This document shows positions 1-7,516 of a stretch of 18,442 nucleotides of DNA, in pieces. Each line of letters starts with the position of its first letter. Within the stretch, counting starts at the first letter, position 1. Position numbers and translations under genes: made by a program. The notes beneath the pieces were generated by a model that saw only the letters and a list, made by a program, of their open reading frames with translations, had not been told where the DNA came from and did no database searches. The stretch is from Gammaproteobacteria bacterium UBA6724 (GTDB taxonomy: Bacteria; Pseudomonadota; Gammaproteobacteria; Pseudomonadales; Azotimanducaceae): assembly GCA_002454165.1 (NCBI GenBank), contig DKIG01000049.1:1-18442 (forward strand), written 5' to 3'.

Positions 1-11
1 GCCAAAGCATG

Positions 12-29
12 CCCTCGCGAAAGCGGGGG
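12..29. other. GC-rich stem-loop with GAAA tetraloop
   Basis: A 7-bp stem (one T·G pair) closes on a GAAA loop at 19-22, a stable GNRA-type hairpin. No T-run follows on either strand, so it is not a convincing intrinsic terminator. It may be the 3' end structure of a transcript entering from the left, or a fragment of a structured RNA cut by the window edge. The rest of 1-97 holds only the promoter-like boxes upstream of the tRNA. Confidence 0.4.
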
Positions 30-50
30 GTGGTGGACCTATACACTTTG

Positions 51-78
51 TTGAGTTTCAAGGCTGAATCGGTATCAT
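51..78 (+). promoter_or_regulatory. Predicted sigma-70 promoter for tRNA-Lys
   Basis: A TTGAGT box at 51-56 and a TATCAT box at 73-78 are separated by 16 nt. Initiation would fall near 85, about a dozen bases before the mature tRNA 5' end, a normal leader length for a tRNA precursor. Called from box similarity and position only. Confidence 0.5.
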
Positions 79-97
79 ACCGCTCTCGCATTTTCAT

Positions 98-173
98 GGG
101 CCGTTAGCTCAGTTGGTAGAGCAGCTGGCTTTTAACTAGTTGGTCCCGCGTTCGAGTCGCGGACGGCCCACCA
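98..173 (+). tRNA. tRNA-Lys (anticodon UUU), CCA encoded
   Basis: The 76-nt sequence folds as a full cloverleaf. The acceptor stem GGGCCGT/ACGGCCC is perfect, the D stem is GCTC/GAGC, and the anticodon loop CTTTTAA has anticodon TTT at 131-133. The T arm is CCGCG–TTCGAGT–CGCGG, the discriminator is A170, and the CCA end is encoded at 171-173. It decodes AAA/AAG lysine codons. Its 3' end lies only 10 nt from the stop codon of the convergent cpoB gene. In Escherichia coli tRNA-Lys genes also lie downstream of cpoB but in the same direction as the tol-pal genes; here the tRNA points at them. No intrinsic terminator is visible after it. Confidence 0.97.
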
Positions 174-183
174 ACCGTCATTA

Positions 184-1089
184 TCAGGATTCACACACCA
201 GGGTTTTGCGTAGATAGGTGGTTGCCAGTTTTGCGACGGACTTCCCCTGGTTCTGACTGATGACCTGATTCAGGAGTGTTTCCGCCCGCTCACAGTCCCC
301 GAGGAGATGATAGACCTTCCCAAGTTTGAAAGCCGCATCAGGCACCCTGTGGTGGTCCGGGAAGAAAGTAATGACCTGCGCCAATGCCTGCCTTGCTTGT
401 TCGTAGTCTGGTTCCACCTTAGCAATATACACCTCCCCCAGCCAGTAATAGGCGTTAGGCGTGAATTCACCGTCCGGGAAGCGGGCAATCAGAGAGTTAA
501 GCTGTTTGATAGCAAGGTCATACTGGCGGTTACGAATCAGTTGTAGTGACATATCGTAGATGCCCTTTTCATCAAGGCCAGCGGTTGCATCAGAGATGGC
601 GGGCAGGGGGTCAATCGGTGGCGTGTCAAGGGGCTCATCGGGGGCTAAGGCGAGCGCCGGCTTTGGCACCAATAGCAGTTGCAGGCGGGAGTCCAACTCC
701 AGGTAACGTTCATCCTGGGTCACTTTTATCCTGTTAATCTGATAGCGCAATTCTTCCACTAGCCCCCTTAACTCCATCACTTCTTGGCGCAGAAGTTGTG
801 CCTGATACTGCTCTTCCATAGGGGACGCGCTAGCTTCATCTTCAATTGGTGGCTTGTAGAGAAGAATTGATGACGGCTGTTCTGTGGGTTGTTCTGTAGG
901 TTGTTCGGTGGCTTGTGGGTCTTGGAGATCCAGGGTTTCCAGCGCCCTGCTTTCAACTTGCCTGCTTTCAACTTGTCTGCTTTCAACGATGACAGCCGAG
1001 TCAGTGGCGGCAAAAACAGCTATGGGTAACAGGGCAAGAACTGATAGGGCACTGCTACTTAACGGGACAGACAGGAAAGAGACTTTCAT
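184..1089 (-). CDS. cpoB: CpoB (YbgF), Tol-associated cell division coordinator
   Basis: Periplasmic TolA-binding protein that, in the family, links peptidoglycan synthesis by PBP1B with Tol-Pal-driven outer membrane constriction. The ATG start gives 301 residues with a signal peptide ending near AVFA. A low-complexity stretch with VESRQ-type and TEQP-type repeats follows. Then comes a coiled-coil segment (about residues 90-140, heptad-like, rich in Q, E, L, R), where the family trimerises, and a Pro/Asp-rich linker. The C-terminal TPR region (about 175-300) carries the usual YxLGxxY and AxxKLGxxY-like helices. It is the last gene of the tol-pal run, 15 nt after the pal stop. An in-frame GTG at 1098 with AAGG four bases upstream would add three residues (MGG); I prefer the ATG because it puts Lys at position 2 of the signal peptide. 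Identity is firm from domain order and position. Confidence 0.93.
   Translation of the reverse strand: MKVSFLSVPLSSSALSVLALLPIAVFAATDSAVIVESRQVESRQVESRALETLDLQDPQATEQPTEQPTEQPSSILLYKPPIEDEASASPMEEQYQAQLLRQEVMELRGLVEELRYQINRIKVTQDERYLELDSRLQLLLVPKPALALAPDEPLDTPPIDPLPAISDATAGLDEKGIYDMSLQLIRNRQYDLAIKQLNSLIARFPDGEFTPNAYYWLGEVYIAKVEPDYEQARQALAQVITFFPDHHRVPDAAFKLGKVYHLLGDCERAETLLNQVISQNQGKSVAKLATTYLRKTLVCES
875..910. repeat. In-frame 12-bp tandem repeat in cpoB (TEQP x3)
   Basis: Three degenerate 12-bp units (875-886, 887-898, 899-910; + strand consensus GGTTGTTCTGTR) encode Thr-Glu-Gln-Pro repeats in the linker between the signal peptide and the coiled coil of CpoB. Confidence 0.85.
946..990. repeat. 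In-frame 15-bp tandem repeat in cpoB (VESRQ x3)
   Basis: Three 15-bp units (946-960, 961-975, 976-990). The first two are identical on the + strand (CCTGCTTTCAACTTG); the third differs at its first base and its last three. They encode tandem Val-Glu-Ser-Arg-Gln just after the signal peptide, about 35 bp from the TEQP array. The near identity suggests recent duplication. Confidence 0.85.
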
Positions 1090-1104
1090 ACCGCCCACAA
1101 CACC

Positions 1105-1650
1105 TTAACGATAGACGATTTCAACCCGTCGATTCTGTACCCAGCCAGCTTCACTGTGGGTGGCGTTGACTGGCTTTTCTTCGCCGTAACTAATGACTTC
1201 AAACTGCGCTCTACTAGCACCCTGCGCCATGAGATACGCCCCTACGGCTATGGCGCGTCTCTCACCGAGAGCGAGGTTGTATTCCCTGGTACCGCGTTCA
1301 TCAGCATGCCCTTCCAAGCGCAACCTGAGGGAGCCGTCTCCTTTGAGTGCGCGAGCATGCTTGTTGAGCTCGGCATGATTAGTGCGTTTCACAATTGCTT
1401 GGTCAAAGTCAAAGTAAAACATGCCATTCAGCATCTCGGCACCTGCCCTATCGCCATCGGCAGAAATGACCAGCCGGCCATCTTGCACTCTGGATTCCGA
1501 CCTGGAAGGCGAGACAAGAGCTCTATCCTGGTCAGCAGTCTGGTCCTCGGATGCCGAAGGGGTATATGCCGGTGTGGTGGTGGCACAGCCGCCCAGCAGA
1601 AAAATCGTGAGACTGAGCGCGTATAGTCCGTGTAATTTTGCTTTTTCCAT
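1105..1650 (-). CDS. pal: Pal, peptidoglycan-associated outer membrane lipoprotein
   Basis: Outer-membrane lipoprotein that binds peptidoglycan through an OmpA-like domain and is recycled by TolB/Tol energy during division. The 181-residue protein has a lipobox LGGC with the lipidated Cys at 22. A Ser/Asp-rich linker of about 50 residues follows, then an OmpA-like domain (about 76-181). Visible landmarks are FYFDFD at the domain start, GHADERG (114-120), the NxxLGxxRA signature at 125-133, and the terminal NRRVEIV. The ATG at 1650 is chosen because AGGAG lies 6-7 nt upstream; extending the frame to 1701 would add 17 residues before the signal peptide without such support. The intergenic gap to tolB is long (171 nt) and contains a hairpin, so pal may be partly uncoupled from tolB. 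Confidence 0.97.
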   Translation of the reverse strand: MEKAKLHGLYALSLTIFLLGGCATTTPAYTPSASEDQTADQDRALVSPSRSESRVQDGRLVISADGDRAGAEMLNGMFYFDFDQAIVKRTNHAELNKHARALKGDGSLRLRLEGHADERGTREYNLALGERRAIAVGAYLMAQGASRAQFEVISYGEEKPVNATHSEAGWVQNRRVEIVYR

Positions 1651-1775
1651 GCCTGGCTCCTGAATTCCCTGTTTTTTTGACTTTCTAACCAACTTGCCCA
1701 AGTGATTTAGTCCCTGGATGAATTAAACCACAAAAACAACAAAAATCTTACCCTTTACATCAAAATATTTCCTGC

Positions 1776-1801
1776 CCGGCTAGCCCGATCTGGCTTGCCG
1801 G
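1776..1801 (-). promoter_or_regulatory. Stem-loop in the tolB–pal intergenic region
   Basis: A 10-bp stem with a single A·A mismatch (arms beginning CCGGC and ending GCCGG) closes on a 6-nt loop, about 20 nt downstream of the tolB stop. On the coding (minus) strand it is followed by AT-rich sequence without an uninterrupted T-run. It could therefore be an attenuator or RNA-stabilising/processing element rather than a strong terminator. The rest of the gap (1651-1775) is AT-rich and ends in the pal ribosome-binding site. Confidence 0.55.
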
Positions 1802-1821
1802 AAACTCCCATCAGCCTTTCC

Positions 1822-3189
1822 TTAGCCGGGAAAATCCTGAGCAACGGGTTCAAATTGCATCGTCTTCTTTGGGGACCAGGCAGGTTCCCGGACATGACCC
1901 CGGGTGGATGGTAGGTTGAACTTCACCCCGCCATCAATGGATACCATCGCCAGAATGCCCTTGTCATCAACCAGGGTGGCGTAAATTAACATGCTGCCAT
2001 TAGGTGCCACGCTCGGAGATTCATCCAGACTGGTCTCCGTCAGTACCGTGAATCTGCCGCGTTTGAGATCAAGCAACGCGATATGAAAAATACCGTCCCG
2101 ACGATGTACCAGGATCAAGCCACTGCCATCACTCAACAAACTTGCCCGGGCATTGTAATCGCCCTCAAATGTTAGTCTTTGTATCTGGAAATCAACCAGC
2201 CTGATTTGGTATATCTGCGGTTTTCCGCCCCGGTTAGAGGTGAAAATCAGTGCCTCGCCATCTGGCGTCCAGGAGGGTTCCGTATCAATACCATAGTGCC
2301 GCGTCACTCGGCGTAGTCTCCTGGATTGCAAATCAAGTATGTAGATATCTGGGTTGCCATCCTTGGAGAGCACCATCGCCATCTGCTTACCATCTGGCGA
2401 AAATGCCGGTGCACTGTTCAAGCCCGTGAAGTTGGTAATAATCTCGCGGGTTCCGGTTTGCAAGTCATGGAGGTAGATGGCGGGGCGTTGGTTTCTTTCG
2501 AAGGACACATAGGCAACCCGTTTGCCATCTGGTGCCCAGGTTGCCGAGAGGAGGGGCTCCTTGGATTCCAGTATTGTCTGTGCCCTATGCCCATCAGCGT
2601 CAGCGATGTTCAACCTGAACAGACGCTCCGCGCCAGATTCTTCTACGGTGACATACATGATCCGGGTGGCAAATGCCCCTTCAATGCCGGTGAGTTGCTC
2701 AAAGATCACATCACTGACATGGTGTCCCATATCCCGGAGTTGCTCCCTGGTGCCTTCAATCGTCTGACTCAGAGTCATGGCTCGCTTGAAGACATTGTAT
2801 AACTCAAAATGTAGTTGGATATTGGTTCCAGCAGGTTCCAGATAACCGATCACAAGATACTCCACATCCAGTAATCGCCAGTCACGATAGTAAACTTCGC
2901 GCGCCTCGCCGGGCAGACTCAACATCTGGGAAACCGGCAAATTCTCAAACCTGCCGCTCAGGCGCAGGTCGGAATTGATCACTCCGCCGACATCAAGGGG
3001 CAATCTCCCCCTGCCCCGCCATTGCATGGGAACCACGGCAATGCGAAGGCCATTATCAACACCCTGGGTGACTTCTATTCTGAGTTCGGACCAGGCCGCC
3101 GGCGCAAAACACAGCGCCAGGGAAAGGGCAAAAGCAGGAAGGATGAACAGGCGGCAACTGGAGCGGCTTTTTATTCCTTCATCTTGCAT
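1822..3189 (-). CDS. tolB: TolB, periplasmic beta-propeller of the Tol-Pal system
   Basis: Periplasmic protein that binds Pal through its beta-propeller and TolA through its N-terminus. The ATG start gives 455 residues with a signal peptide ending near AWS-EL (about residue 34). An N-terminal alpha/beta domain (about 35-200) follows. Five propeller blades (about 205-440) carry the repeated signatures WAPDGKRVAYVS, FSPDGKQMAMVLS, WTPDGEALIFTS, LLSDGSGLILV and VAPNGSMLIYA. The usual family length is about 430. The frame is open to a TTG at 3237, but that would put a basic 16-residue extension ahead of the signal peptide, so the ATG with AAGGAA upstream is preferred. It lies 66 nt after the tolA stop. 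Confidence 0.96.
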   Translation of the reverse strand: MQDEGIKSRSSCRLFILPAFALSLALCFAPAAWSELRIEVTQGVDNGLRIAVVPMQWRGRGRLPLDVGGVINSDLRLSGRFENLPVSQMLSLPGEAREVYYRDWRLLDVEYLVIGYLEPAGTNIQLHFELYNVFKRAMTLSQTIEGTREQLRDMGHHVSDVIFEQLTGIEGAFATRIMYVTVEESGAERLFRLNIADADGHRAQTILESKEPLLSATWAPDGKRVAYVSFERNQRPAIYLHDLQTGTREIITNFTGLNSAPAFSPDGKQMAMVLSKDGNPDIYILDLQSRRLRRVTRHYGIDTEPSWTPDGEALIFTSNRGGKPQIYQIRLVDFQIQRLTFEGDYNARASLLSDGSGLILVHRRDGIFHIALLDLKRGRFTVLTETSLDESPSVAPNGSMLIYATLVDDKGILAMVSIDGGVKFNLPSTRGHVREPAWSPKKTMQFEPVAQDFPG

Positions 3190-3255
3190 TCTGGAAGATT
3201 TCCTTTTGCTACCTGGATGCCGGGACCTGCTGAACAAATCAGATTTTCCGGATGG

Positions 3256-4008
3256 TTAAAGTCTTAAATCTTCTGGTCTGAACACCAGCACGAATTCACG
3301 AAAATTCCTCTCAAACATGAGTGTATCAGATGGGACGACAAACCTTCCTGTCTTCCTGACCGCCAGCATGGCAGAGCGATCAAATGCTTCATTTCCGCTT
3401 GATTCATCAATCGTCACATCCACCATTTCCCCAGTGGGCACCAGGAAGACCCGTAAGATGGACTGCATACCATTACGGGCACTGGGAGGACGGGACCAGT
3501 TTTTCACTATGTTTTTCCGAATTTGCCCCGCGTATGCCATTACTTTTTCGTCATCTGTAATCGCCTTCCTCAGCCCCTGTTCGGCGGCGACGAGCAGTGC
3601 TAACTGCTGTTCATCCCCATCTCGCTGCTTAGTCGCTTTATCGGTGCTGGTATCTTGGGCTGGTTCGGCAACTTCTGGTGTTGGCGGCGGTAAGGCTTGC
3701 TCCTGTTCTTTTAATCGCTCTGCGGCTTGCTGCCTTTCCCACTCGTCTTGACGGCGGAGGAACTCGGCTTCATCTCGGCGCCGGCCTTGCAAGAGGGCGT
3801 TGCGACGTTTCTCCGCCTGCTCAATGCGGTTCCGTTTTTCCGTTTTATAAGGATTGTCCGCCACGACAGTAGCTTCAATGTAATAGGGCGCAATCTCGGT
3901 GAAATCCGCCGCATCAACCTTCCAGTTGACCAACAAGAGCGCAATAACAAGACTGTGCACCAGGACTGCAAACAATACCGCGATAATGTAGGACAAGGTT
4001 TGGCTCAT
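3256..4008 (-). CDS. tolA: TolA, inner membrane tether of the Tol-Pal system (short form)
   Basis: Bridges the inner-membrane TolQR motor to TolB/Pal and CpoB across the periplasm. The 250 residues contain one N-terminal transmembrane helix (about 7-29, with the His-Ser-Leu trio at 18-20). A charged helical region rich in Arg, Glu, Gln and Lys follows (about 52-105), then a Pro-rich break (107-117), a second charged helix, and the TolA C-terminal domain (about 150-250) with IRKNIVKNWSRPP and DESSGNEAFDRSAMLAV. The helical region is much shorter than in E. coli TolA, whose total is about 420 residues. It starts 20 nt after the tolR stop with a weak ribosome-binding site, suggesting translational coupling. 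Confidence 0.94.
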   Translation of the reverse strand: MSQTLSYIIAVLFAVLVHSLVIALLLVNWKVDAADFTEIAPYYIEATVVADNPYKTEKRNRIEQAEKRRNALLQGRRRDEAEFLRRQDEWERQQAAERLKEQEQALPPPTPEVAEPAQDTSTDKATKQRDGDEQQLALLVAAEQGLRKAITDDEKVMAYAGQIRKNIVKNWSRPPSARNGMQSILRVFLVPTGEMVDVTIDESSGNEAFDRSAMLAVRKTGRFVVPSDTLMFERNFREFVLVFRPEDLRL

Positions 4009-4028
4009 GGTTGCTCGCTACTACAGGC

Positions 4029-4454
4029 TCATTGATTGGACGGCGGCTCGGTGATGAGTCCAACGCCCTGGGCACCCGCCGTCTGGAGAACATTCATCAA
4101 ATTGATTACCGTGCCATAAGCGAGGTTCTCGTCGCCCTCAATGAGCACCCTGATATCTGGCCTTGCCCTGATTATTTTGGCTGCCCTCTCTCCTATCAGC
4201 GACAAGACCACCGGCTCTTCTTCCGCGCCGACATTCATATAATAGGTACCGTCGGCTTTGACCGAAATCACCAGCAGGGGTTCATCGGCACCTAGATCCA
4301 TGGGTCCCGACGCCGCATCAGGCAAATCCACCTTGATACCCTGCGTCATCAGGGGTGCCGTCACCATAAAAATAACCAGTAGCACCAGCATCACATCAAT
4401 ATAAGGGACGACATTGATTTCGGACATGGGCTTACGGCGGCGAGCTTTTGTCAT
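4029..4454 (-). CDS. tolR: TolR, proton channel and peptidoglycan-binding subunit
   Basis: ExbD/TolR family protein. With TolQ it forms the proton-driven motor that energises TolA. The 141 residues start with a basic cytoplasmic tail (KARRRK) and one transmembrane helix (about 17-36). The helix carries the family's essential acidic residue, Asp20 in VVPYIDVMLVLL. A periplasmic domain ends in RADPDIR-like and AGAQGVGLIT segments (about 60-141). The ATG start lies 9 nt after the tolQ stop with AGGT upstream. Length matches the family. Confidence 0.97.
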   Translation of the reverse strand: MTKARRRKPMSEINVVPYIDVMLVLLVIFMVTAPLMTQGIKVDLPDAASGPMDLGADEPLLVISVKADGTYYMNVGAEEEPVVLSLIGERAAKIIRARPDIRVLIEGDENLAYGTVINLMNVLQTAGAQGVGLITEPPSNQ

Positions 4455-4463
4455 AGATGTTAC

Positions 4464-5141
4464 CTACTGCTTGTGACTCGTCCGGTAAAGAATGCTACTA
4501 AATTCATCGGTAAAGGCTTCAAACCGATTAAGAAGCACTTCAACCCGTGCCGAATATCGGTTGTAGGCAATGACTGCTGGAATGGCTGCGAAGAGGCCCA
4601 TCGCCGTGGCTGCCAGGGCTTCGGAAATACCCGGAGCAACCACGGAGAGGCTTGCCTGATTCACCATCGCCAAGCCACGAAAAGAATTCATAATGCCCCA
4701 AACTGTGCCAAAGAGCCCAATATAAGGGCTGGTGGAGCCGACGGTTGCCAGAAAGGTCAAATGCGTTTCAAGGCGCTCCTCCTCCCGGCTCAGGGCAACG
4801 CGCATTGCCCGCTGAACATTCTGCATCACCCGGTCGGGGTCCAGGTTTTCCTGTTGATTGGAGCGGGAAAACTCCTTGAAACCTGAGCAGAAGATATTCT
4901 CAAGCCCGGTCCTCTCAGCCTCCTCATTGGCAAGGGCAACATACAGTTTGCCCAGGTCTTCCCCAGACCAGAATTTATTTTCAAACTCGGTCGCCTGACG
5001 GCGGACAAAGGCCAGGGCAAACCCTCTCTGAAAAATCATCACCCAGGACACTAGCGATGCTATGGCAAGCATCGCCATGACAAGCTGCACAATGATACTT
5101 GCGTTCAGAACCAGGTCTGTTATGGATAGGGTTTCGTTCAC
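4464..5141 (-). CDS. tolQ: TolQ, MotA/TolQ/ExbB proton channel protein
   Basis: Three-helix inner-membrane subunit of the TolQR motor. The 225 residues show helix 1 at about 15-37, a cytoplasmic loop, then the two conserved helices of the MotA/TolQ/ExbB domain. Thr146 (FGTVWGIMNSF) and Thr179 (AATAMGLFAAIP) occupy the channel-lining positions known in the family. The start codon is GTG, with AGGA six bases upstream. In most gammaproteobacteria ybgC lies immediately upstream; here the preceding gene is ruvB, 116 nt away, and no ybgC reading frame is present. Confidence 0.97.
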   Translation of the reverse strand: MNETLSITDLVLNASIIVQLVMAMLAIASLVSWVMIFQRGFALAFVRRQATEFENKFWSGEDLGKLYVALANEEAERTGLENIFCSGFKEFSRSNQQENLDPDRVMQNVQRAMRVALSREEERLETHLTFLATVGSTSPYIGLFGTVWGIMNSFRGLAMVNQASLSVVAPGISEALAATAMGLFAAIPAVIAYNRYSARVEVLLNRFEAFTDEFSSILYRTSHKQ

Positions 5142-5205
5142 TTTCTTTCCTATTTCGTCCTATGGTGTCATGTCTGGTGCCATGCCGGACCTGGCTACCG
5201 CCAAG

Positions 5206-5233
5206 TCTATAGACGGCGAGGTCTGGTTGTCAC
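5206..5233 (-). promoter_or_regulatory. Candidate promoter for tolQRAB-pal-cpoB
   Basis: On the minus strand GTGACA (5228-5233) and TATAGA (5206-5211) are spaced by 16 nt, about 65 nt upstream of tolQ. The -35 box overlaps a direct repeat and a palindrome. This would let the tol-pal genes be transcribed independently of ruvB. Confidence 0.4.
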
Positions 5234-5249
5234 TACTGGTTGTCACCAG
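5223..5249. repeat. 10-bp direct repeat and palindrome upstream of tolQ
   Basis: CTGGTTGTCA occurs at 5223-5232 and 5236-5245, a 13-bp period. The right copy together with following bases forms the inverted repeat CTGGT–TGTC–ACCAG (5236-5249). It overlaps the candidate -35 box of the tol promoter, the arrangement expected of an operator, but no regulator can be named. Confidence 0.6.
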
Positions 5250-5257
5250 GAGTGTCA

Positions 5258-6289
5258 TCAGAAGAGCCCCGGATTCTTGTCGTCAGATGGTGGTATCGGC
5301 AGACCAAAGTGCTCGTATGCCAGCCGCGTCGCCACCCTGCCTCTGGAGGTACGCATCATAAAACCCTGCTGTATCAAGTAGGGTTCATAGACATCCTCAA
5401 GGGCATCTCGTTCCTCATTGACCGCTGTGGCAAGGCTATCTATACCTACCGGACCGCCATCAAACTTCTCAATCACCGCCAATAGTATACGCCTGTCCAT
5501 CTGGTCGAAGCCGTTGCTGTCAACCTTGAGCAGGTTGAGTGCCAGGTCAGCCATCTCGCGGGTGACCTTGCCGTCACCTTTTATTTCTGCATAGTCCCTG
5601 ACTCTGCGTAACAATCTGTTGGCGATTCGAGGAGTCCCTCTGGACCGCCGGGCAATTTCTTGTGCCCCCGGCTTGTCGCAACTCAGATTAAGCATGCTTG
5701 CTGAGCGGCGCACTATGGTCATCAATGCCTTGAGATCGTAAAACTCAAGACGCTGGGTAATGCCGAATCGGTTGCGGAAGGGCGAGGTCAACAAGCCGGT
5801 TCTTGTCGTTGCGCCTACCAGGGTAAAAGGTGGTAGGTCCAGCTTGATAGACCTTGCCGCCGGTCCTTCTCCTATGAGGATGTCAACCTGGTAATCCTCC
5901 ATAGCAGGATAGAGCACCTCTTCAATCGCGGGTGCCAGCCGATGAATCTCATCAATAAACAGAATGTCGCCCTTTTCAAGGATAGTGAGTGCCGCAACAA
6001 GGTCGCCCTTCTTCTCAATCACTGGTCCGGAGGTGGCTCTAATTTGCACCGCCATCTCATTGGCAATGATGTTTGCCAGTGTAGTTTTCCCTAGACCAGG
6101 GGGACCACATATCAGGGTATGATCCAGCACCTCACCCCGCCCACGCGCTGCTGAAATGAACAGCTGCATCTGCTCATTGACTTCTGGCTGACCGCAGAAG
6201 TCGTTGAATTTTTTGGGGCGGATAGCCCAGTCCTGCGCATAGTCTATGTCAGTGGCATCGGCTGCTATGAGTCGGTCTGATTCAATCAT
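5258..6289 (-). CDS. ruvB: RuvB, Holliday junction branch migration ATPase
   Basis: AAA+ motor that, loaded by RuvA, drives branch migration of Holliday junctions in recombinational repair. The 343 residues (family about 335-345) show an N-terminal RPKKFNDFCGQ segment. Walker A is GPPGLGKT at 62-69 and Walker B is DILFIDE at 108-114. Sensor 1 is GATTRTG (159-165), the arginine-finger region is FRNRFG (171-176), and sensor 2 is in RGTPRIANRLLRRVRDY. A C-terminal winged helix contains GPVGIDSLA and EPYLIQQGFMMRTSRGR. It follows ruvA after 39 nt. Confidence 0.98.
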   Translation of the reverse strand: MIESDRLIAADATDIDYAQDWAIRPKKFNDFCGQPEVNEQMQLFISAARGRGEVLDHTLICGPPGLGKTTLANIIANEMAVQIRATSGPVIEKKGDLVAALTILEKGDILFIDEIHRLAPAIEEVLYPAMEDYQVDILIGEGPAARSIKLDLPPFTLVGATTRTGLLTSPFRNRFGITQRLEFYDLKALMTIVRRSASMLNLSCDKPGAQEIARRSRGTPRIANRLLRRVRDYAEIKGDGKVTREMADLALNLLKVDSNGFDQMDRRILLAVIEKFDGGPVGIDSLATAVNEERDALEDVYEPYLIQQGFMMRTSRGRVATRLAYEHFGLPIPPSDDKNPGLF

Positions 6290-6328
6290 TGATTTATCAG
6301 TCTTCTTCTGGTCAGTGTCGGTCAGTGC

Positions 6329-6904
6329 TCAGCCCTGCATCAACTGTTGTAGGGCCTGTTTGAGCAAAGTTTCCACATCCTCAGCGGGTCTTGCAATACG
6401 AGCTATGGCTCGGGTTGCCGCCTGAGGCTTGTAGCCAAGATTGATGAGGGCAGTTTCCACATCATTCATCAGGTCTGTCGGCATGGCATCGGTTATCCCA
6501 GGCATGGGGATTCGGTCGCGCATCTCAATAATCAGGCGTTCGGCGGTTTTCTTGCCCACTCCCGGCAGACTGGTCAGTGTTCTCACATCATTGGCATGCA
6601 CTGTTCGTGCAAAGGATTCGGCATCAAGCCCAGACAATATGCCCAGCGCCAGTTTAGGTCCCACACTGTTCACCTTGATAAGGGCACGAAACAGTTCACG
6701 CTCATCCAGGGTCGCAAATCCAAAGAGTAAATGCGCATCATCCCTAACGACCAGATGGGTGAAAATGGTCACCGGGTTGGTCTGCTCGGCGAGAAGGTAA
6801 CAACTAGATAGAGGTATCTCAATTTCATAGCCTACCCCGCCGACATCAAGCAACAACTGTTGCAGGTCGCGTTTAACAATGTTACCCGTCAGTGTACCTA
6901 TCAA
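6329..6904 (-). CDS. ruvA: RuvA, Holliday junction DNA-binding subunit
   Basis: Tetrameric junction-binding protein that targets RuvB. The 191 residues contain an N-terminal OB fold with the acidic pin residues Asp55-Asp56 in VVRDDAHLLFGF. Two helix-hairpin-helix motifs follow (VGPKLALGIL at about 81-90 and LPGVGKKTAERL at 113-124), then a C-terminal RuvB-binding helical domain (about 145-191) with ALINLGYKPQAA. It is slightly shorter than E. coli RuvA (203), through a shorter linker. It starts 9 nt after the ruvC stop. Confidence 0.98.
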   Translation of the reverse strand: MIGTLTGNIVKRDLQQLLLDVGGVGYEIEIPLSSCYLLAEQTNPVTIFTHLVVRDDAHLLFGFATLDERELFRALIKVNSVGPKLALGILSGLDAESFARTVHANDVRTLTSLPGVGKKTAERLIIEMRDRIPMPGITDAMPTDLMNDVETALINLGYKPQAATRAIARIARPAEDVETLLKQALQQLMQG

Positions 6905-6913
6905 TTTTTAGCC

Positions 6914-7468
6914 TCAGCCACTTCCATGTACCAGCCTGCCACGGCGAAATTGAGTGGTGTTGGCAGGTATTTTGCCAGTCATCGCAAGGCGCGCCAGACC
7001 TTGTCGGGTATTAACATGGCAAATAGCGACCGCCAGCGCATCCGCGGCATCTGACTGGGGCTTGTCCGGTAATTTTAACAGGGCAGTGACCATGTGCTGA
7101 ATTTGTGCCTTGGTTGATGCACCATTCCCAACTACAGCCTGCTTGATCTTTCGGGCTTCATACTCATAGACGGGGATGCCTTGATTGACAGCAGCAACGA
7201 TGGCAGCACCACGTGCCTGGCCCAACTTCAGCGCGGATGCGGCATTCCGCGCCATAAAAATCTGCTCAATGGCAAGCTCCGTCGGAATATACTCAGCAAC
7301 AATCTGGGTGACCTCCTGGAAGATGACATCCAGCCGCGCCGACAGGCTCTCCTTGAGATTGGTTCTGATACAACCACTCGTCACATATTCCTGCCGATTG
7401 TCGGTGACCTTAATCACACCGTAACCGGTAATTCTGGAACCAGGATCTAATCCTAATATAACTGCCAT
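6914..7468 (-). CDS. ruvC: RuvC, Holliday junction resolvase
   Basis: RNase-H-fold endonuclease that cuts Holliday junctions symmetrically. All four catalytic acids are in place: Asp8 (ILGLDPGS), Glu68 (LAIEQIF), Asp140 and Asp143 (SDAADALAVA). The 184-residue length is a little above E. coli RuvC (173), the excess being a basic C-terminal tail rich in Arg. First gene of a compact ruvC-ruvA-ruvB set, 48 nt after yebC. Confidence 0.98.
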   Translation of the reverse strand: MAVILGLDPGSRITGYGVIKVTDNRQEYVTSGCIRTNLKESLSARLDVIFQEVTQIVAEYIPTELAIEQIFMARNAASALKLGQARGAAIVAAVNQGIPVYEYEARKIKQAVVGNGASTKAQIQHMVTALLKLPDKPQSDAADALAVAICHVNTRQGLARLAMTGKIPANTTQFRRGRLVHGSG

Positions 7469-7516
7469 TTGATTAGGGTAGAGCAGGACAAGGAGATCAG
7501 TGTAGCACAGTCAGTT

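Noticed and set aside
12..29. Stem-loop at the left edge as an intrinsic terminator
   Set aside because: No T-run follows on either strand, so it is listed only as an unexplained hairpin.
1156..1626. A 156-codon + strand frame opposite pal
   Set aside because: Shadow of pal, whose lipobox and OmpA-like motifs are unambiguous on the minus strand.
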